NCBI GenBank assembly: GCA_029379385.1
Contig: CM055618.1
Coordinates: 4,412,134 to 4,476,133 of the forward strand
DNA length: 64,000 bases
Source of the DNA: Quillaja saponaria
Taxonomy: Eukaryota; Streptophyta; Magnoliopsida; Fabales; Quillajaceae
Direction: 5' to 3'
Of this stretch, positions 27,172-39,119 are shown piece by piece. The first letter of the stretch is position 1. Every line of letters starts with the position of its first letter. The translations under genes and the position numbers were made by a program. A model generated the notes under the pieces. That model was not told the DNA's origin. It saw only the letters and a program-made list of their open reading frames with translations, and searched no databases.

Positions 27172-29776
27172 TTTCACACCCCTTACTGAGGCATGACTGG
27201 CCGAAGGATTGGAGAACCAAACCTCCATGACCCTGACTTCAAAACAAAGTTACAAATCTGACTCATGACCTACTAAAGAATTAAAACCAAGAATTTATAA
27301 ACAAAAAAGTTAACATTAAAAAAAAGAATTTGTTAATTGAAATAAATCACAACTTACTGAAAATTTTGGTAGAGGTTCCTTACAATAAGGGACATGCCTT
27401 AAAATACAACCACATATGTTCATGATTTCACACAACAAAAACACAAGGACAACAAGGAACGCCGCTCCATCCATATCCTACTCAAGACAAATAGCTCGAC
27501 TCTTACATCATACTAACATTTGACACCTCACTTTTCTAATGTGATTGTAACTTTCATCCTTGACTGCATGTCTGAGATCCTGGAACTATGGTGTTGTACT
27601 CATCCGGCAAGTCATGAGCTCCGCGATGCCATGTACCGAACTTCTGTCACTATAAAAAATATCCACAAAAGAGAGGGGTGAGTCTTATGGACTCCTTGAG
27701 TGGAAAATCGTACCCAAATGGTACTAGCATCGTACCACACAAGTGTGTAACATATATATTAACATCATGTAACATGATTCATATAACATTTCACATTACA
27801 TGTATACATTGTAAGTTTCAAAAATTCACAATTTATCTGACACACACGATTACAATTTAAGTCAACGCAATAATATCATGCAAAGCAATCAAAGGGCCAA
27901 TGATTGACCCAGCCCTGCACAACATTATCACCCCCTATCAAGCATTTATGAGCCCGCACAACAAATTGATCCCCCTACATAATCCATCACACTAGGGCTG
28001 AGCACTCAATTTTTAAAAAAAATTTTTTTTTATCATAATCAGAATTTTCTTATGATTTTAAATCAGAAATCCTAGGTGCACCTGGATTTTTAATTTCAAA
28101 GATAAAAATCATTTTTTAATAAAAACTTCACCTTGTTCGCCCTTATCAACCACAACCAATGTCAAACTAAAGCAACCAATATCAAACAAACATAATTCAA
28201 ACAAATTACTGAAATACTCTACTTGCTTACTTTCCATATATAACGTATATTCAAATAAACATATAATTACTTATACTAATCTAGCCCCTAAAGGTAGCAA
28301 TTAACCACTCACCCATAACCAATTTCATTCGTCACTCACACTTGCGTCCACGCATCTCATTAGATCCACATTAGCATCCGGAACTGAAATGCATATACCC
28401 TAATAATATATAGTTCATAAACATTATTGTTATAATCTTTTAGTTACCAAGCTTATATCTCATTTTGTATAGGTTTCTTTATGAAAGTTTTTCATTAAGC
28501 TATTACATGCCAATTAATATGAATTGGACTTTATGTGATAGAGTTAATTATGAAGAGACATTTTAAATGTCTTGACAAAGCATAAGGTAGGAGGAACCAT
28601 TAGAAAAGATAGAAAGTACTTAGTGAGTTGGGAATGTTGAAACTGTCCAAACTTGGGGTTTAGACCAGTGTCCACTTTAACGATCATATCTTTCTCTAAG
28701 AACTTCTAGTTTCATAAAATTTATAAAATATTAGACACATGTAGCTTTATAATGGTATATCATTTGAAATTTTTAGATTTTTATATCAATACAGTTTATT
28801 CTTTGAAGTTGCATCAAATTCTACAAAATGCATGATTTTGACAGCTTTGACCTTACCTTAGTTAATTGAATATAACTTTTGCTAGGAAAAACGAAATTCG
28901 ATTCCGTTTGTTGGGTTTTTTAATAGACAAGTATATATATCTTTATTATTTAGAAACTTTTCCTAAAATCTTTCATGAACCCACTCAATTCCTTACATGA
29001 ACCAAAAATAGGGCACTACAAATCCTGCTTGACTTAGCCAGAGTCTAACAGCTAACTCACAACATATTAGAAACCAAGCTACGAAATTTTGCAGACAACA
29101 TTTCAAGATCCTATGCTACACTTTCTCTTTTAAGCCCTTAATTTAATTCAGCCCCAAAGGCACTCGAAATACTGAATTCCTTTCACCCACGAATTTGGCC
29201 TGTATCCCTTTTAAAACCATTCACTTAAATAAGAAATTACCATTCTTAATTTAATATATAACTTACCTAAACTATGCTTCAAAGGTAATGAAATTCCTAC
29301 ACTAATTCCTTTTTGTTATATTATACCCTAAAATAAAAATTTAGTTCTTAAGATGATCTTTTTTTTTCTTTCTAATATTTGGATTAAGGAGTAATTTGAA
29401 TTATTTCCACTTCCTAATAAACATGGCAGCATATTTGCTGCCTTGCTTCATGCTTCCCACTATTAAATTCACTACTACCTATTATAACACATTTATCACT
29501 CACGGACAAAGAAAATCCTCCACCTAATCAGCTAGAAATATGGTTTATGAGTACACACCCTATTTCATACACACAGCTCACTAGGAGCTTTGAAGCTCAC
29601 GATGGTTCAGGATTTCCTTCACTGTTTGAATGGTTTCTTGGCTGTCCTTTCATAACAAAGCATCTATGGTAACCATCGAGAGAACTACAAATCCCACAAT
29701 AAGAAAAGAGAGCTCACGATCAAAGAAAAACAATAAAGGAAGGAAATCCTTTTCCTTGAATTATTGGGTTATAACA
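27172..29776 (-). repeat. LTR copy J, long-form type, internally shortened
   Basis: It opens TTTTCACACCCCTTACTGAGGCATGAC and ends TTGGGTTATAACA at 29776, both LTR termini of this family. It shares with copies H and L the block with AAACTGTCCAAACTTGG (28640) and TTTATTCTTTGAAGTTGCATC (28795) but lacks the part matching 21130-21300. The length is about 2.6 kb. Confidence 0.6.
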
Positions 29777-30230
29777 TAATTACTAAGCTTATATAAATAT
29801 ATATATATCAACTTCTATGTGTTCCTTGAAAATAAATCCTTTTAGGCATTTTAATAAATACCTTTTAGAAAACTTGATTTCATATCATGTATGTATATAT
29901 TATTTATATACCTACCAAGAAAGCAATGTTAACTCATACTTTCAACATTTCTCATTTTCCCCACATTAAATCCAAACAAGGGGCTTAGATCATGACATTT
30001 CTTATGCTTGATACAAAAAAAATTCAAAGTAGTAGATACCAAATTGAAATCATGCCAAAACTTCAAAATATATATTTTTCAAAATAGTGTCTCCTCAGAA
30101 ATTATTTCCACTGAGTTTATCCTAACCGAATTAGTAAGCATATTACTCGTTCATAAATGATTATGTATATCATGTCCCTGCGATAGACATTCTTACACAT
30201 AAGGTAAATGGAGCTAAAGACCATTAGGAA
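29777..30230. other. AT-rich stretch after LTR copy J, nothing recognised
   Basis: It follows an LTR terminus, so it could be internal retrotransposon sequence, but no polypurine tract, chromodomain or primer site is visible. Confidence 0.3.
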
Positions 30231-30833
30231 GATAGGATTGTGTTTTTGTTATTCTTTGTAAATCCTAGTATGAGTATTTTGGTAATTTTGTGTTGTTGGG
30301 TCTGTGGCAGCTTATTTGGTTCTGCCAGCATAGGAATTTCTTTAGGAAGTATAGCGTAATTAAGTCCTTTATTTAGGTTTAGTGTTGGGTCATTACTTTG
30401 GGCTTCAATAAAAATTGGGCCCTAAGTCATGAATAGTTCATTTAAAACAGTGTAACAGGTTATAGGGATATGGAATGATTTAATAAGAATTTCATTTGTC
30501 ATGGCAAGCTTTGGATTGTAAGATGTAATTCATTCCAAGGTATGATGCCTATGAAACTCTAGGTGTGCTGCCTAGATCATCTCTCTTTTTCTACTTCTAA
30601 CATACAATTAATTTGAAAACCTTAAAGTTATTGTTCACACAGCCTATGACACATAAGATTTTTCTCCCATTACTTTTCTGACAACAAGCCCCCCAATTTC
30701 CCAATCTCATCCCACCATAAAACTCTAACACAACACCCCCAAATCTCTAATTTTATAGACTTTCACTTGAAATCACAGTATCCAAACAGTCCTAAAATAC
30801 ATTCTTTGAACCCTCCCAAGCCTGTCTTTGTCA
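30231..30833 (+). repeat. Putative LTR of a different retrotransposon, plus sense
   Basis: The sequence ends TTTGTCA at 30833 directly before a tRNA-Met-like primer site. The body has typical plant LTR wording (TTAAGTCCTTTATTTAGG near 30360 and GGGCTTCAATAAAAATTGGG near 30400, with an AATAAAA signal). The left boundary near 30231 is a guess because no second copy lies in the window. Confidence 0.45.
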
Positions 30834-30836
30834 GAT

Positions 30837-30849
30837 TGGTATTAAAGCC
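30837..30849 (+). other. Decayed tRNA-Met primer binding site
   Basis: TGGTATTAAAGCC differs by two bases from TGGTATCAGAGCC. It lies three bases after the presumed LTR end. Confidence 0.5.
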
Positions 30850-31379
30850 AGCCCCTATTATATTTCCACGATGGTAGAGGTCTTATTACCCTTGGATGAC
30901 TTGTTGGGAGTATTTATAGATGGCCTTCATGGAGTAATAACATCAATAGGAGTTTCAAGATGGCCTTACTAGAAGTATATTGATTCTCATCAAGATGAAA
31001 TCTTACTAGTTGATTATGTTAGGAAATTCATAGATTTTCTATTTAGATATTGTGCTAAATAAATAAAGGAATGGCCATAACTCGAATCAAGTATATGTTG
31101 AAAGGAAAAAAAAAAAATTTAAGTTAAATGATATGTTACAATTCAAAGAAGATATTAGATGATTGTTAATCTAGAAAGACAATAACACTTAAGAATGTTT
31201 ATATATGAAGACAGAGTTCCAAACTTTAAATTCTTCAACGGTCTATGGAACAAGATATTTGATTAAGCAACAACTACTCAGGTAAATCAATATGTAGAAA
31301 AGCAAATAACTGTGCCTGCAAAAAAAACAAGCTAAAGGGACACAAATTATAGTGAACTTTGAATAAGAGCCAAAAGATG
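30850..31379. other. Leader-like sequence after the primer site, not coding
   Basis: It probably holds the 5' internal part of the same retrotransposon. A short frame starts at the ATG near 30871 but closes quickly, and no gag protein is recognisable. Confidence 0.3.
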
Positions 31380-32238
31380 CAAGTAAACACGCTTAGAGGC
31401 AAGGTTTACATTTACGTACATCAAACCATAAAATAAAGAAGGTGGCTGAAAACAGGGCAGCTACGCAACACCACTCACATACTTCTACAACAGCTCACAC
31501 AAGGGAAGGAAGCTTACGTTTAAGCTGCACATATACATGGCTGAATGAGGAAAAGGAGTTGCAGCACCTCCTCCAAGTTGTCACTGCCAGCAGGAATTCC
31601 AAGGCTACTCACCACGAAATGAAGAAAGGAAGAAAGAAGGAGACTTATTCTGAGAGGAAAATAACTCACCAACGAGTTAGATGTTGCTGCCAAGAGTAAA
31701 AGGATTCACGGCCACGAAAGGAAAAGCAGAAAGGAGGAGAAAACAGGGCACCGGTAGATAAATGAAAAGGAAAGAAATGAGTAAATTAGTTTTCTTGTTT
31801 ATTATTATTATTATTATTTCACAGTTGTTGCATACAGTAATAAGATTTACACAAGTAAATTTTAAATTTTTAACTCAACCAATAATGTGGTGAAAATAAA
31901 TTCCAATTTACTTGTATATATATATACATATATAAGTATTTATTTATTTCAATTACTTGCATTTATTTTTACGAGAAATTGTTCAAATTTATATTTTAAT
32001 ATAAGGTTTTAACATATTTAATTACAATATTATTTATTTAATTTGTTTATTTTTAACAATTATAATTTACACATTATGTCTTAAACTTAATTTACGATAT
32101 CAAGTTATGACAATCTACTTAGATATATGTAAGTGTTTGTTTACTTAAATTTTACTTCACATAAAATTCTATTTACTTAACCATGATAAATTACATACAA
32201 ATGTCCTAAAACGTAAGTTGAACTATTGGGTTATAACA
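31380..32238 (-). repeat. LTR copy K, terminal part only
   Basis: It carries the purine-rich region of the family (AAAACAGGGCA near 31452 and 31741) and ends TTGGGTTATAACA at 32238. It is followed by a short internal remnant. The left limit is approximate. The frame 31442-31699 lies in this LTR. Confidence 0.5.
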
Positions 32239-32484
32239 AATAATAAATGGTTTGAGGTGATTTCCTCAAAAGTTCATGCAATCTATATCTAGTAAATCCT
32301 TTATCTCCTTTGCTCTTTAGTGTTATTATGGAAGTCCAAAGTAATTTAATCTCACAAACAACTAGCTGCCTTGTTGAACTAAACTTGAGAATTTGCCTCT
32401 TACAGAGGTTACTATTGCTAAATTTAAAACTTCAACTAAGTTACTCATGATTCTTTACGACTTAATTTCTCATCAAAGACATCA
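32239..32484 (-). pseudogene. Short internal chromovirus remnant between two LTR copies
   Basis: Nucleotides 32395-32480 match 14665-14750 (CTACTATTGTTGAAC-like, then TTTCAACTAAGT, then CTCAATTTCTTATCA-like), an internal segment of the related element at 14.3-14.9 kb. No coding frame survives. Confidence 0.45.
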
Positions 32485-34243
32485 CTCAACACACGTATAT
32501 AACATATATAGTCAATTAATATCATGTAACATGTTCATGTCTTAATTCAAAATACACGTACACATTTATAATTGTCATAAATTCACAACTCACATGACTC
32601 ATAGGATAACAAATCAATTAGAGCAATCATAGCATACAAAGCAAGCAAAGGGCCAACGAGTAACCCAGCCCCGCACAAAAGTATCACCCCCACATGACAT
32701 TTACGTGCCTACACAATAAATTAATCTCCGTACATAATCTATCCTATCGAGCCTAAGCACTTAAATTTTTAAAAACATTTATCATAATCAGAATATCTTA
32801 TGATTTCAAATCAGAATATCCTAGCTACACCTGGTTCTCAGTTTCAGAAATAAAAATCATTTTTCAGAAAATTTCAATTTGATGACCTTTATCAACCACA
32901 AATAATTTCAATCAAGCATGATTCAAATAACTCACTGAAACATTGCACTTGCACATTTATTTAAATATACATACAATTACACATAATAATCTAGCCCCCA
33001 AAGACATTAGTTAACCAATCACTGGTTTACAAATCTTGTGAGTCACTTCCTCTTGCGTTCACGTGTATCATCAGGCCCCCAGTAGGGTCTGGAACTGAAA
33101 TTCATAGTTCCAAATAATATCTAGTTCATAAACGTTATTATTATCATATTTTAATTACTAAGCTTATATTTTAACTTATATAGATTTATTTATGAAAGTT
33201 TTCTATTAAGTCATTACATGTCAAGTAGTATAAATTGTACTTTATGTGATAAGGTTGATAATAAAGAGACATTTTAGATGTCTTGAAAATGTATAAGGTA
33301 GAAAGAAACAATTAGAAAAGATAGAAAACACTAATGAGTTAGAGATGTTGAAACTGTCCAAACTTGGGGTTTCAACCAATGTTCACTTTAATATTCATAT
33401 CTTCTTTTAGGAAATTCCAAATCCAGTTTCATAAAATTTATTAACTACTAGACACATGTATCTTTATAAAAACATATCATTTTAATTTTTATGTTTATAT
33501 ATCAATACAATTTATTCTTTGAAGTTGCATCAAATTCTGTAAAATGCAGAATTTTGACTGATCGGACCTTACCTTAGTTATTTGAATATAACTTTCTCTA
33601 AGAAAAAGGAAATGCAATTCAATTTGTTGGATTTATTAATAGACAAGTATATCTTTCTAGATAGGTATCATATGTATTATTTGGATGTGTATATTAGTAC
33701 AATTAATTATTTAAAATTTACTTCTTTTAGGCATTTCACAACCCCCTTGGATATATGTTTATTTTCACTTACATACTTAATCAAATTTAATAAAACCAAG
33801 TTGAAACATTAACTTTAGGAAGTTAACTAGCTTTCTTATTTAAAAACTTTTCTTAAACTCAGCCTTGAACTTACTTGATTCTTCACATAAACAAAAAAAA
33901 AAAGCACTAACAAAATTCCTGGTTGTCAACCTTTGATTCCTGATATCTGTAGAATTCTTATACTTAGGAATTAAATTACAAAACTCTCCAATCTAGTGTT
34001 TCAAGATGTTAGGAAAAACTTTTATTTAGAGGTCCTAAGCTAGTTCCGTTCACAATCCCTGACGAAATCTTCCGGATTGACTGAGGTTTACTAAAAATCC
34101 TTCATGACCTAGCTACAGTCTAACAGCTCTAACTAACAATATACTTGGAACCAAGTTATGAAATTTTGCAAACAATATCTCAACATCTTAAGCTACACTT
34201 TCTTTATTGAACTCTTTATTTAATTCATTCTTAGGTTTTAACA
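32485..34243 (-). repeat. LTR copy L, probable partner of copy H
   Basis: It starts inside the LTR (ACACGTATATAACATATATAGTCAAT, matching 20110) and runs in parallel with copy H to about 34230, then jumps to TTAGGTTTTAACA, an acceptable LTR terminus, at 34243. It therefore lacks about 0.5 kb at one side and about 1.6 kb near the other. Directly after it comes TTTAT and MULE coding sequence. The frame 33582-33812 is the counterpart of 21075-21302 in copy H and reflects LTR similarity rather than a gene. Confidence 0.65.
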
Positions 34244-34630
34244 TTTATTGCATATTGGTCACCAATAAAAATCTTAAGTCCTGTACTACAAGGTAAATCA
34301 ATAAGTCTCCAAAGTAATCTATTGTAGTTAAAGTATCCTAAGTCTTCCTTAACCATATCCCTTGCAACAAAGTAACACCTATAATCTGGTAATGTTTGAA
34401 TAAATTCCACTTTTGCATCTGTGTTAAACCATGCTCCTCTTTAACAAAGTAAACCCTATGATACAAATGTATCTTAATGGGTGTGTTAGTATCCATCCAT
34501 GTCTGCAGCAAAACAACAAACAAACAAAAACAAGAAACATTACGCAAAACACAAGAACCCTTCAATACAAGATTTGGTCCCACACAACCATATAAGTGGT
34601 CCTACCATTGACTATAATTTCCCCTTAAAC
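34244..34630 (-). pseudogene. MULE transposase N-terminal fragment, split from its body by a retrotransposon nest
   Basis: The minus strand reads FNTDAKVEFIQTLPDYRCYF then KEDLGYFNYNRLLWRLIDLP then GLKIFIGDQYAIN, ending at 34244. This resembles the N-terminal region that precedes the DNA-binding domain in MuDR-type plant transposases (a GYFNY-type motif). Sequence upstream in sense (34500-34620) holds a possible intron or start region. If the 34243-19605 segment is removed together with one 5-bp copy, the reading continues without a shift into MINSAYTHPDRLF at 19597-19560. The family call on this piece alone is moderate; the continuity with the 17-19 kb part strengthens it. Confidence 0.6.
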
Positions 34631-35059
34631 AACCAAAGAATAGTAGCACCTAATAAAATAACAATTTTTTAACTAAAACTTGAAACTACATGGACTTTAG
34701 AAATCAAACCCATACCAAAATGAACACTAGATTTTTGAAGCCCCAACTGTGCTCAAATTACGATTGCTGGAAAAAAATCCTTAACATATGCTAGCCTTTC
34801 TCTTTGTCTACGCATTTGACTCAAAGAAGTTAAAAAGCTTTCCGAAACCCTATTCTCTTTGATTTTTAAATTTGAGACTTAGGATGGGAGGGAAGATGGG
34901 CTGGGTTATGTGCATGTCACGTGACCACTTAACCCTTAAATTTGAGCTCCGTTATGTCCACAGTCCAAGTCAAATTCCCTTAGGCTTAATTAAACAGAAG
35001 CTAACGGTAGAGAGTTTATTGCACAATTTGGAAAATAGTAGGGGTGACATTTTGTATTT
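34631..35059 (-). other. MULE 5' untranslated region and flank
   Basis: It lies between the N-terminal fragment and the terminal repeat. No protein is recognised. The plus-strand frame 34872-35108 runs through the terminal repeat and is not a gene. Confidence 0.4.
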
Positions 35060-35123
35060 TTTAAATAGAGGGACCAAACTGACACTCTTGAAAAGCTACA
35101 AGGACTAAAAGTATAGTTTACCC
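35060..35123 (-). repeat. Candidate MULE terminal inverted repeat
   Basis: On the minus strand it begins GGGTAAACTATACTTTTAGT and continues with AGCTTTTCAAGAGTGTCAG and TTTGGTCCCTC. This wording is common at the ends of plant Mutator-like elements. It sits outside the MULE N-terminus at the expected 5' edge. The partner repeat at the 3' edge is not visible, consistent with truncation at 17350. The 9 bp after it (AAAAAATAT) would be the target duplication. Confidence 0.5.
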
Positions 35124-35142
35124 AAAAAATATTTTAACTGCA

Positions 35143-35180
35143 TTCATAAATACCATGTGTTCAATTACAGCCACAAATCA
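35143..35180 (+). repeat. Short repeat also found upstream of the terpene synthase
   Basis: ATACCATGTGTTCAATTACAGCCACAAA here matches ACCAAGTGTTCAATTACAGC at 38661 and 39309 and a diverged copy at 39283. It therefore belongs to the same flanking repeat, on the far side of the MULE end. Confidence 0.6.
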
Positions 35181-35354
35181 TGGAAATTTTGATATCTAAA
35201 TAATAAAAATATATATTTTATTTTATTTTATTTTTATATTTTAAATAATGATAATATGTAATACTTTTTATTGTTTAGAGAAATTTAATTCTTACCATAA
35301 ATTAGAATAAATAATTATAAGCAACATAAATATATAGAAATTATTAACATGAGA

Positions 35355-35525
35355 ACTAGTTTGGTAGGAATAACCATTTCATTCCATATAGATTCCATGG
35401 AATGAACATTCTTTTTCTTGATACATACTTAGCCTCAGATGCTCATTTCATTCTGGCTATTTCATTCCATGAAAGTGGAATCCTCAAACTCACCTAGGAG
35501 TGGGATTCCTCATTCCTACTTCTAT
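35355..35525. mobile_element. Possible MITE with imperfect terminal inverted repeats
   Basis: The left end TTTGGTAGGAATAACCATTT and the reverse complement of the right end (AGTAGGAATGAGGAATCCCA) are similar. Inside, TTCATTCCATATAGATTCCA faces TTTCATTCCATGAAAGTGGA in a fold-back arrangement. The length is about 170 bp, with no coding capacity. The superfamily is unclear. Confidence 0.4.
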
Positions 35526-35741
35526 AAAATTTATTTAGTTTAAGTTAAGTAACAAAAATACCCTTCTATCACATAAAATAAATAATTAAATAAAATCTTA
35601 TAGATTAATAAATAATCAAATGAAAAAAAAATACCTTTTATATCATTGTAAATAATATAATTATAAATAAATAATTAATTAATTAAAATAAATAAATTAG
35701 TTAAGTAATTTTAAACTAAAATATTAATATTAATAAATTAT

Positions 35742-37960
35742 AAAAATAAAAATAAGACTAAGAAACAAAAAAATAAACATAAGTAATAAAAATAAAATTT
35801 TATTAATTAATAATAAAATAAATTAATAAAAATTAAGAAATATATAAATTTCTTAAGTTATGTTACATTTTTTTTATTTTACCTATTTACAGATATTTTT
35901 ATTATTTTAACATAATTTTAATATTATTTCATGTTTGAAAATACATAACAAAAAAGAAATTGAATGAAATGGACTGTTCCTTACCTACACTACTAAACAA
36001 TAGAATCTTTTTAATTCTAATTTTGTAAAAATCATTTATGCATACTAAAATAATCCTTACAAAATATAATTTTTTTCTCTTAAATGACAAATTAATTGAA
36101 ATATGAAGCCTATAGTTCTTAGAATTCAAACGAACTAATAATTTTTTCTCCTGCTGGGTTCCACACAGTTTAAGAACCTTTAAGTGAACTACGGCCAAAA
36201 GTTGTAATTCCATTGTTTTCTCTTAATGCCACGTGGGGAGGTTTTCGTACACAACACTTTTGAGGTAAAATCCACCATTTTTGGATCCAAAGCCATGGTG
36301 GTTGGGTGTACTCTTTCAATCCTTCTTTTGCTATACCAATATGAGGTAGATATCCTTCTTTGACGATGTCTCCTTGGACTTGGATCCGAAACCATGGTGG
36401 TTGGGTCTACTCTTTCAATCCTTCTTTGGCGATGTCTCCTTGAATGGCCTTGGCTAGATAAGACTAAATTATAAAAATAAATATAAAAATAAGACTAAGA
36501 AACAAAAAAATAAATATTAGTAATAAAAATAAAAATTTATTAATTAATAATAAAATAAAATAATAAAAATTAAGAAATATATAAATTTCTTAAGTTATGT
36601 TACATTTTTCTTATTTTACCTATTTACAGATATTTTTATTATTTTAACATAATTTTAATATTATTTCATGTTTGAAAATACATAACAAAAAAAAAATTGA
36701 ATGAAATGACTGCTCTTCACCTACACTACTAAACAATAGAATCTTTTTAATTCTAATTTTGTAAAAATCATTTATGCATACTAAAATAATCCTTACAAAA
36801 TATAATTTTTTCTCTCAAATGACAAATTAATTGAAATATGAAGCCTATAGTTCTTAGAATTCAAACGAACTAATAATTTTTTCTCCTGCTGGGTTCCACA
36901 GTTTAAGAACCTTTAAGTGAACTACGGCCAAAAGTTGTAATTCCATTGTTTTCTCTTAATGCCACGTGGGGAGGTTTTCGTACACAACACTTTTGAGGTA
37001 AAATCCACCATTTTTGAATACAAAGCCATGGTGGTTGGGTGTACTCTTTCAATCCTTCTTTTGCTATACCAATATGAGGTAGATATCCTTCTTTGACGAT
37101 GTCTCCTTGGACTTGGATCCGAAACCATGGTGGTTGGGTCTACTCTTTCAATCCTTCTTTGGCGATGTCTCCTTGAATGGCCTTGGCTAGATAAGACTAA
37201 ATTATAAAAATAAATATAAAAATAAGACTAAGAAACAAAAAAATAAATATTAGTAATAAAAATAAAAATTTATTAATTAATAATAAAATAAAATAATAAA
37301 AATTAAGAAATATATAAATTTCTTAAGATATTACATTTTTCTTATTTTACCTATTTACAGATATTTTTATTATTTTAACATAATTTTAATATTATTTCAT
37401 GTTTGAAAATACATAACAAAAAAGAAATGGAATGAAATGACTGTTCCTCACCTACACTACTAAAGAAAAGAATCTTTTTAATTCTAATTTTGTAAAAATC
37501 ATTTATGCATACTAAAATAATCCTTACAAAATATAATTTTTTCTCTCAAATGACAAATTAATTGAAATATGAAGCCTATAGTTCTTAGAATTCAAACGAA
37601 CTAATAATTTTTTCTCTTGCTGGGTTCCACAGTTTAAGAACCTTTAAGTGAACTACGGCCAAAAGTTGTAATTCCATTGTTTTCTCTTAACGCCACGTGG
37701 GGAGGTTTTCGTACACAACACTTCCGTGGTAAAATCCACCATTTTTGAATCCAAAGCCATGGTGGTCGGGTGCACTCTTTCAATCCTTCTTTTGCTATAC
37801 CAATATGAGGTAGATATCCTTCTTTGACGATGTCTCCTTGGACTTGGATCCAAAACCATGGTGGTTGGGTGAACTCTTTCAATCCTTCTTTTGCTATACC
37901 TATATTAGTCTGATATCCTTCCTTGGCGATGTCTCCTTGAATGGCCTTGGCTAGATATCT
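35742..37960. repeat. Three tandem copies of a ~731 bp unit
   Basis: The units are roughly 35742-36467, 36468-37198 and 37199-37960. Corresponding points lie 733 and 731 bp apart (36189, 36922, 37653). Copies are nearly identical, with a few substitutions and small indels. Each unit has an AT-rich half and a GC-richer half of about 300 bp (36189-36460 in unit 1). The third unit carries an extra internal repeat of the CATGGTGGTTGGGTGAACTC type near 37857-37960. Confidence 0.9.
36189..36460 (-). pseudogene. Unrecognised exon-like segment, repeated in each tandem unit
   Basis: On the minus strand a frame with internal repetition runs through the GC-richer half of each unit (36460-36189, 37193-36922, 37950-37634). 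It includes GDIVKEGYLPHIGIAKEGL, then TQPPWLWIQKWW, then VRKPPHVALRE. The motif (I/Q)GDI(A/V)KEG...PPW(F/L)WIQ occurs twice per unit and three times in the last. No stop interrupts this frame until GRSSLKGS in the third unit. I do not recognise the protein. It may be a captured exon fragment. A second overlapping frame starting MVSDPSPRRHRQ is also open, which weakens any coding claim. Confidence 0.4.
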
Positions 37961-38503
37961 CTTTAATGGTTCAATTTTGAAACAAAAAATGACATAAAAC
38001 TTCTATAAAATTCAAATATCCTCACTTATTTAAGTATATATTATACTTATATTAGTTAAAGAACAATCTAGTTGAATATTAATACAAATTATCTATTTAA
38101 AATAATCTCTTACGATTTATCTCATTGTCATTAGAATTATGTCAAAAATTATCATTATGATTATCTCTTGGAGTTTTATTTCAATTAGTATTGCATTGAT
38201 TTAGGTTTTATCTTTTAGGATAGCTTAAGAATAAAGGCAAGAGACTTAATCCTTTATTAAAGTAGCATTTATAGAGGTGGAAGAACATTCTCTAATAGTA
38301 TAGTGGATTGTTTGGTGCTTAAAAAATTTACTTCTAACCTGGTCTATGCTTATTTCTGCCTTCAGCTTCATGCCTCTTCAACTTTATCCCACAATGCAAC
38401 CAACATACCTGTCCCTAACTTTATCCGACTGAAACCAAAAAAAGAGAGGGGAAACGTGTGGTTGGAAATGGAACATATATAGGCCAGGCCACAATGGCAG
38501 CAC
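37961..38503. other. AT-rich flank, nothing recognised
   Basis: No open frame or repeat landmark is visible. It lies between the triplicated unit and the repeats upstream of the terpene synthase. Confidence 0.35.
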
Positions 38504-38760
38504 GATGTGCGCGCATGTGGTGCATTCAAATTCACTGACACAAGTTAATGTTACCCATACAATTTCTGTTTTTCTTGGAAGACACAAATTAATGTTACTA
38601 TACTGTAGGGCAATATATATGGAATGTACCGACCAAAAAACTTATGTCCGTGCATGCTTTACCAAGTGTTCAATTACAGCCACAAACTTTCATTCTTGTA
38701 TGTACAACGAGATATCTATATTGTATAGATGATTTTGACATTTAGATTCAAAAAAATAAT
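38504..38760 (+). repeat. Upstream repeat block, copy 1
   Basis: It contains TTCACTGACA, TTAATGTTAC, a GGGCAATA-type tract, then ACCAAGTGTTCAATTACAGC (38661) and TGTACAACGAGATATCTATA. The same order recurs at 39120-39400. The frame 38505-38732 is produced by this repeat. Confidence 0.6.
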
Positions 38761-39119
38761 ATTATTATAAATTAAAATTTTAAAAACTGTTATTAAAAAA
38801 ATATTAAGAATATAATTTTAAAATTATAATATTATTGTATTAATTACTTTTTCATCTTTAAAATATTTTTAAAATAATTATATATTTATATTATGAATTA
38901 ATTTTTTTATTGGCTTCATATCTATTTGTTGATTTAGTTAACATGAAGTATTTCTTTTTTATCAATTATAATTTTTTAATATATATATATATATTAATTT
39001 TTAATAAATAAATTTTATAAATCATATATATAATTTACTTACAATACATATTCTACAGAAGTTAAAATAATAAAAATAAAAGTTAGATGGCTAAAATCAA
39101 TATTGATTACCATAAAATG
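38761..39119. other. AT-rich spacer
   Basis: Very AT-rich sequence between the two repeat blocks; nothing else is seen. Confidence 0.4.

Noticed and set aside
33582..33812. Frame shared with 21075-21302 as a conserved gene
   Set aside because: Both lie at the same place in LTR copies L and H; conservation comes from the LTR.
36189..37882. Repeated MVSDPSPRRHRQ frames as a gene family
   Set aside because: They arise from tandem duplication of DNA, overlap another open frame, and have no recognised protein.
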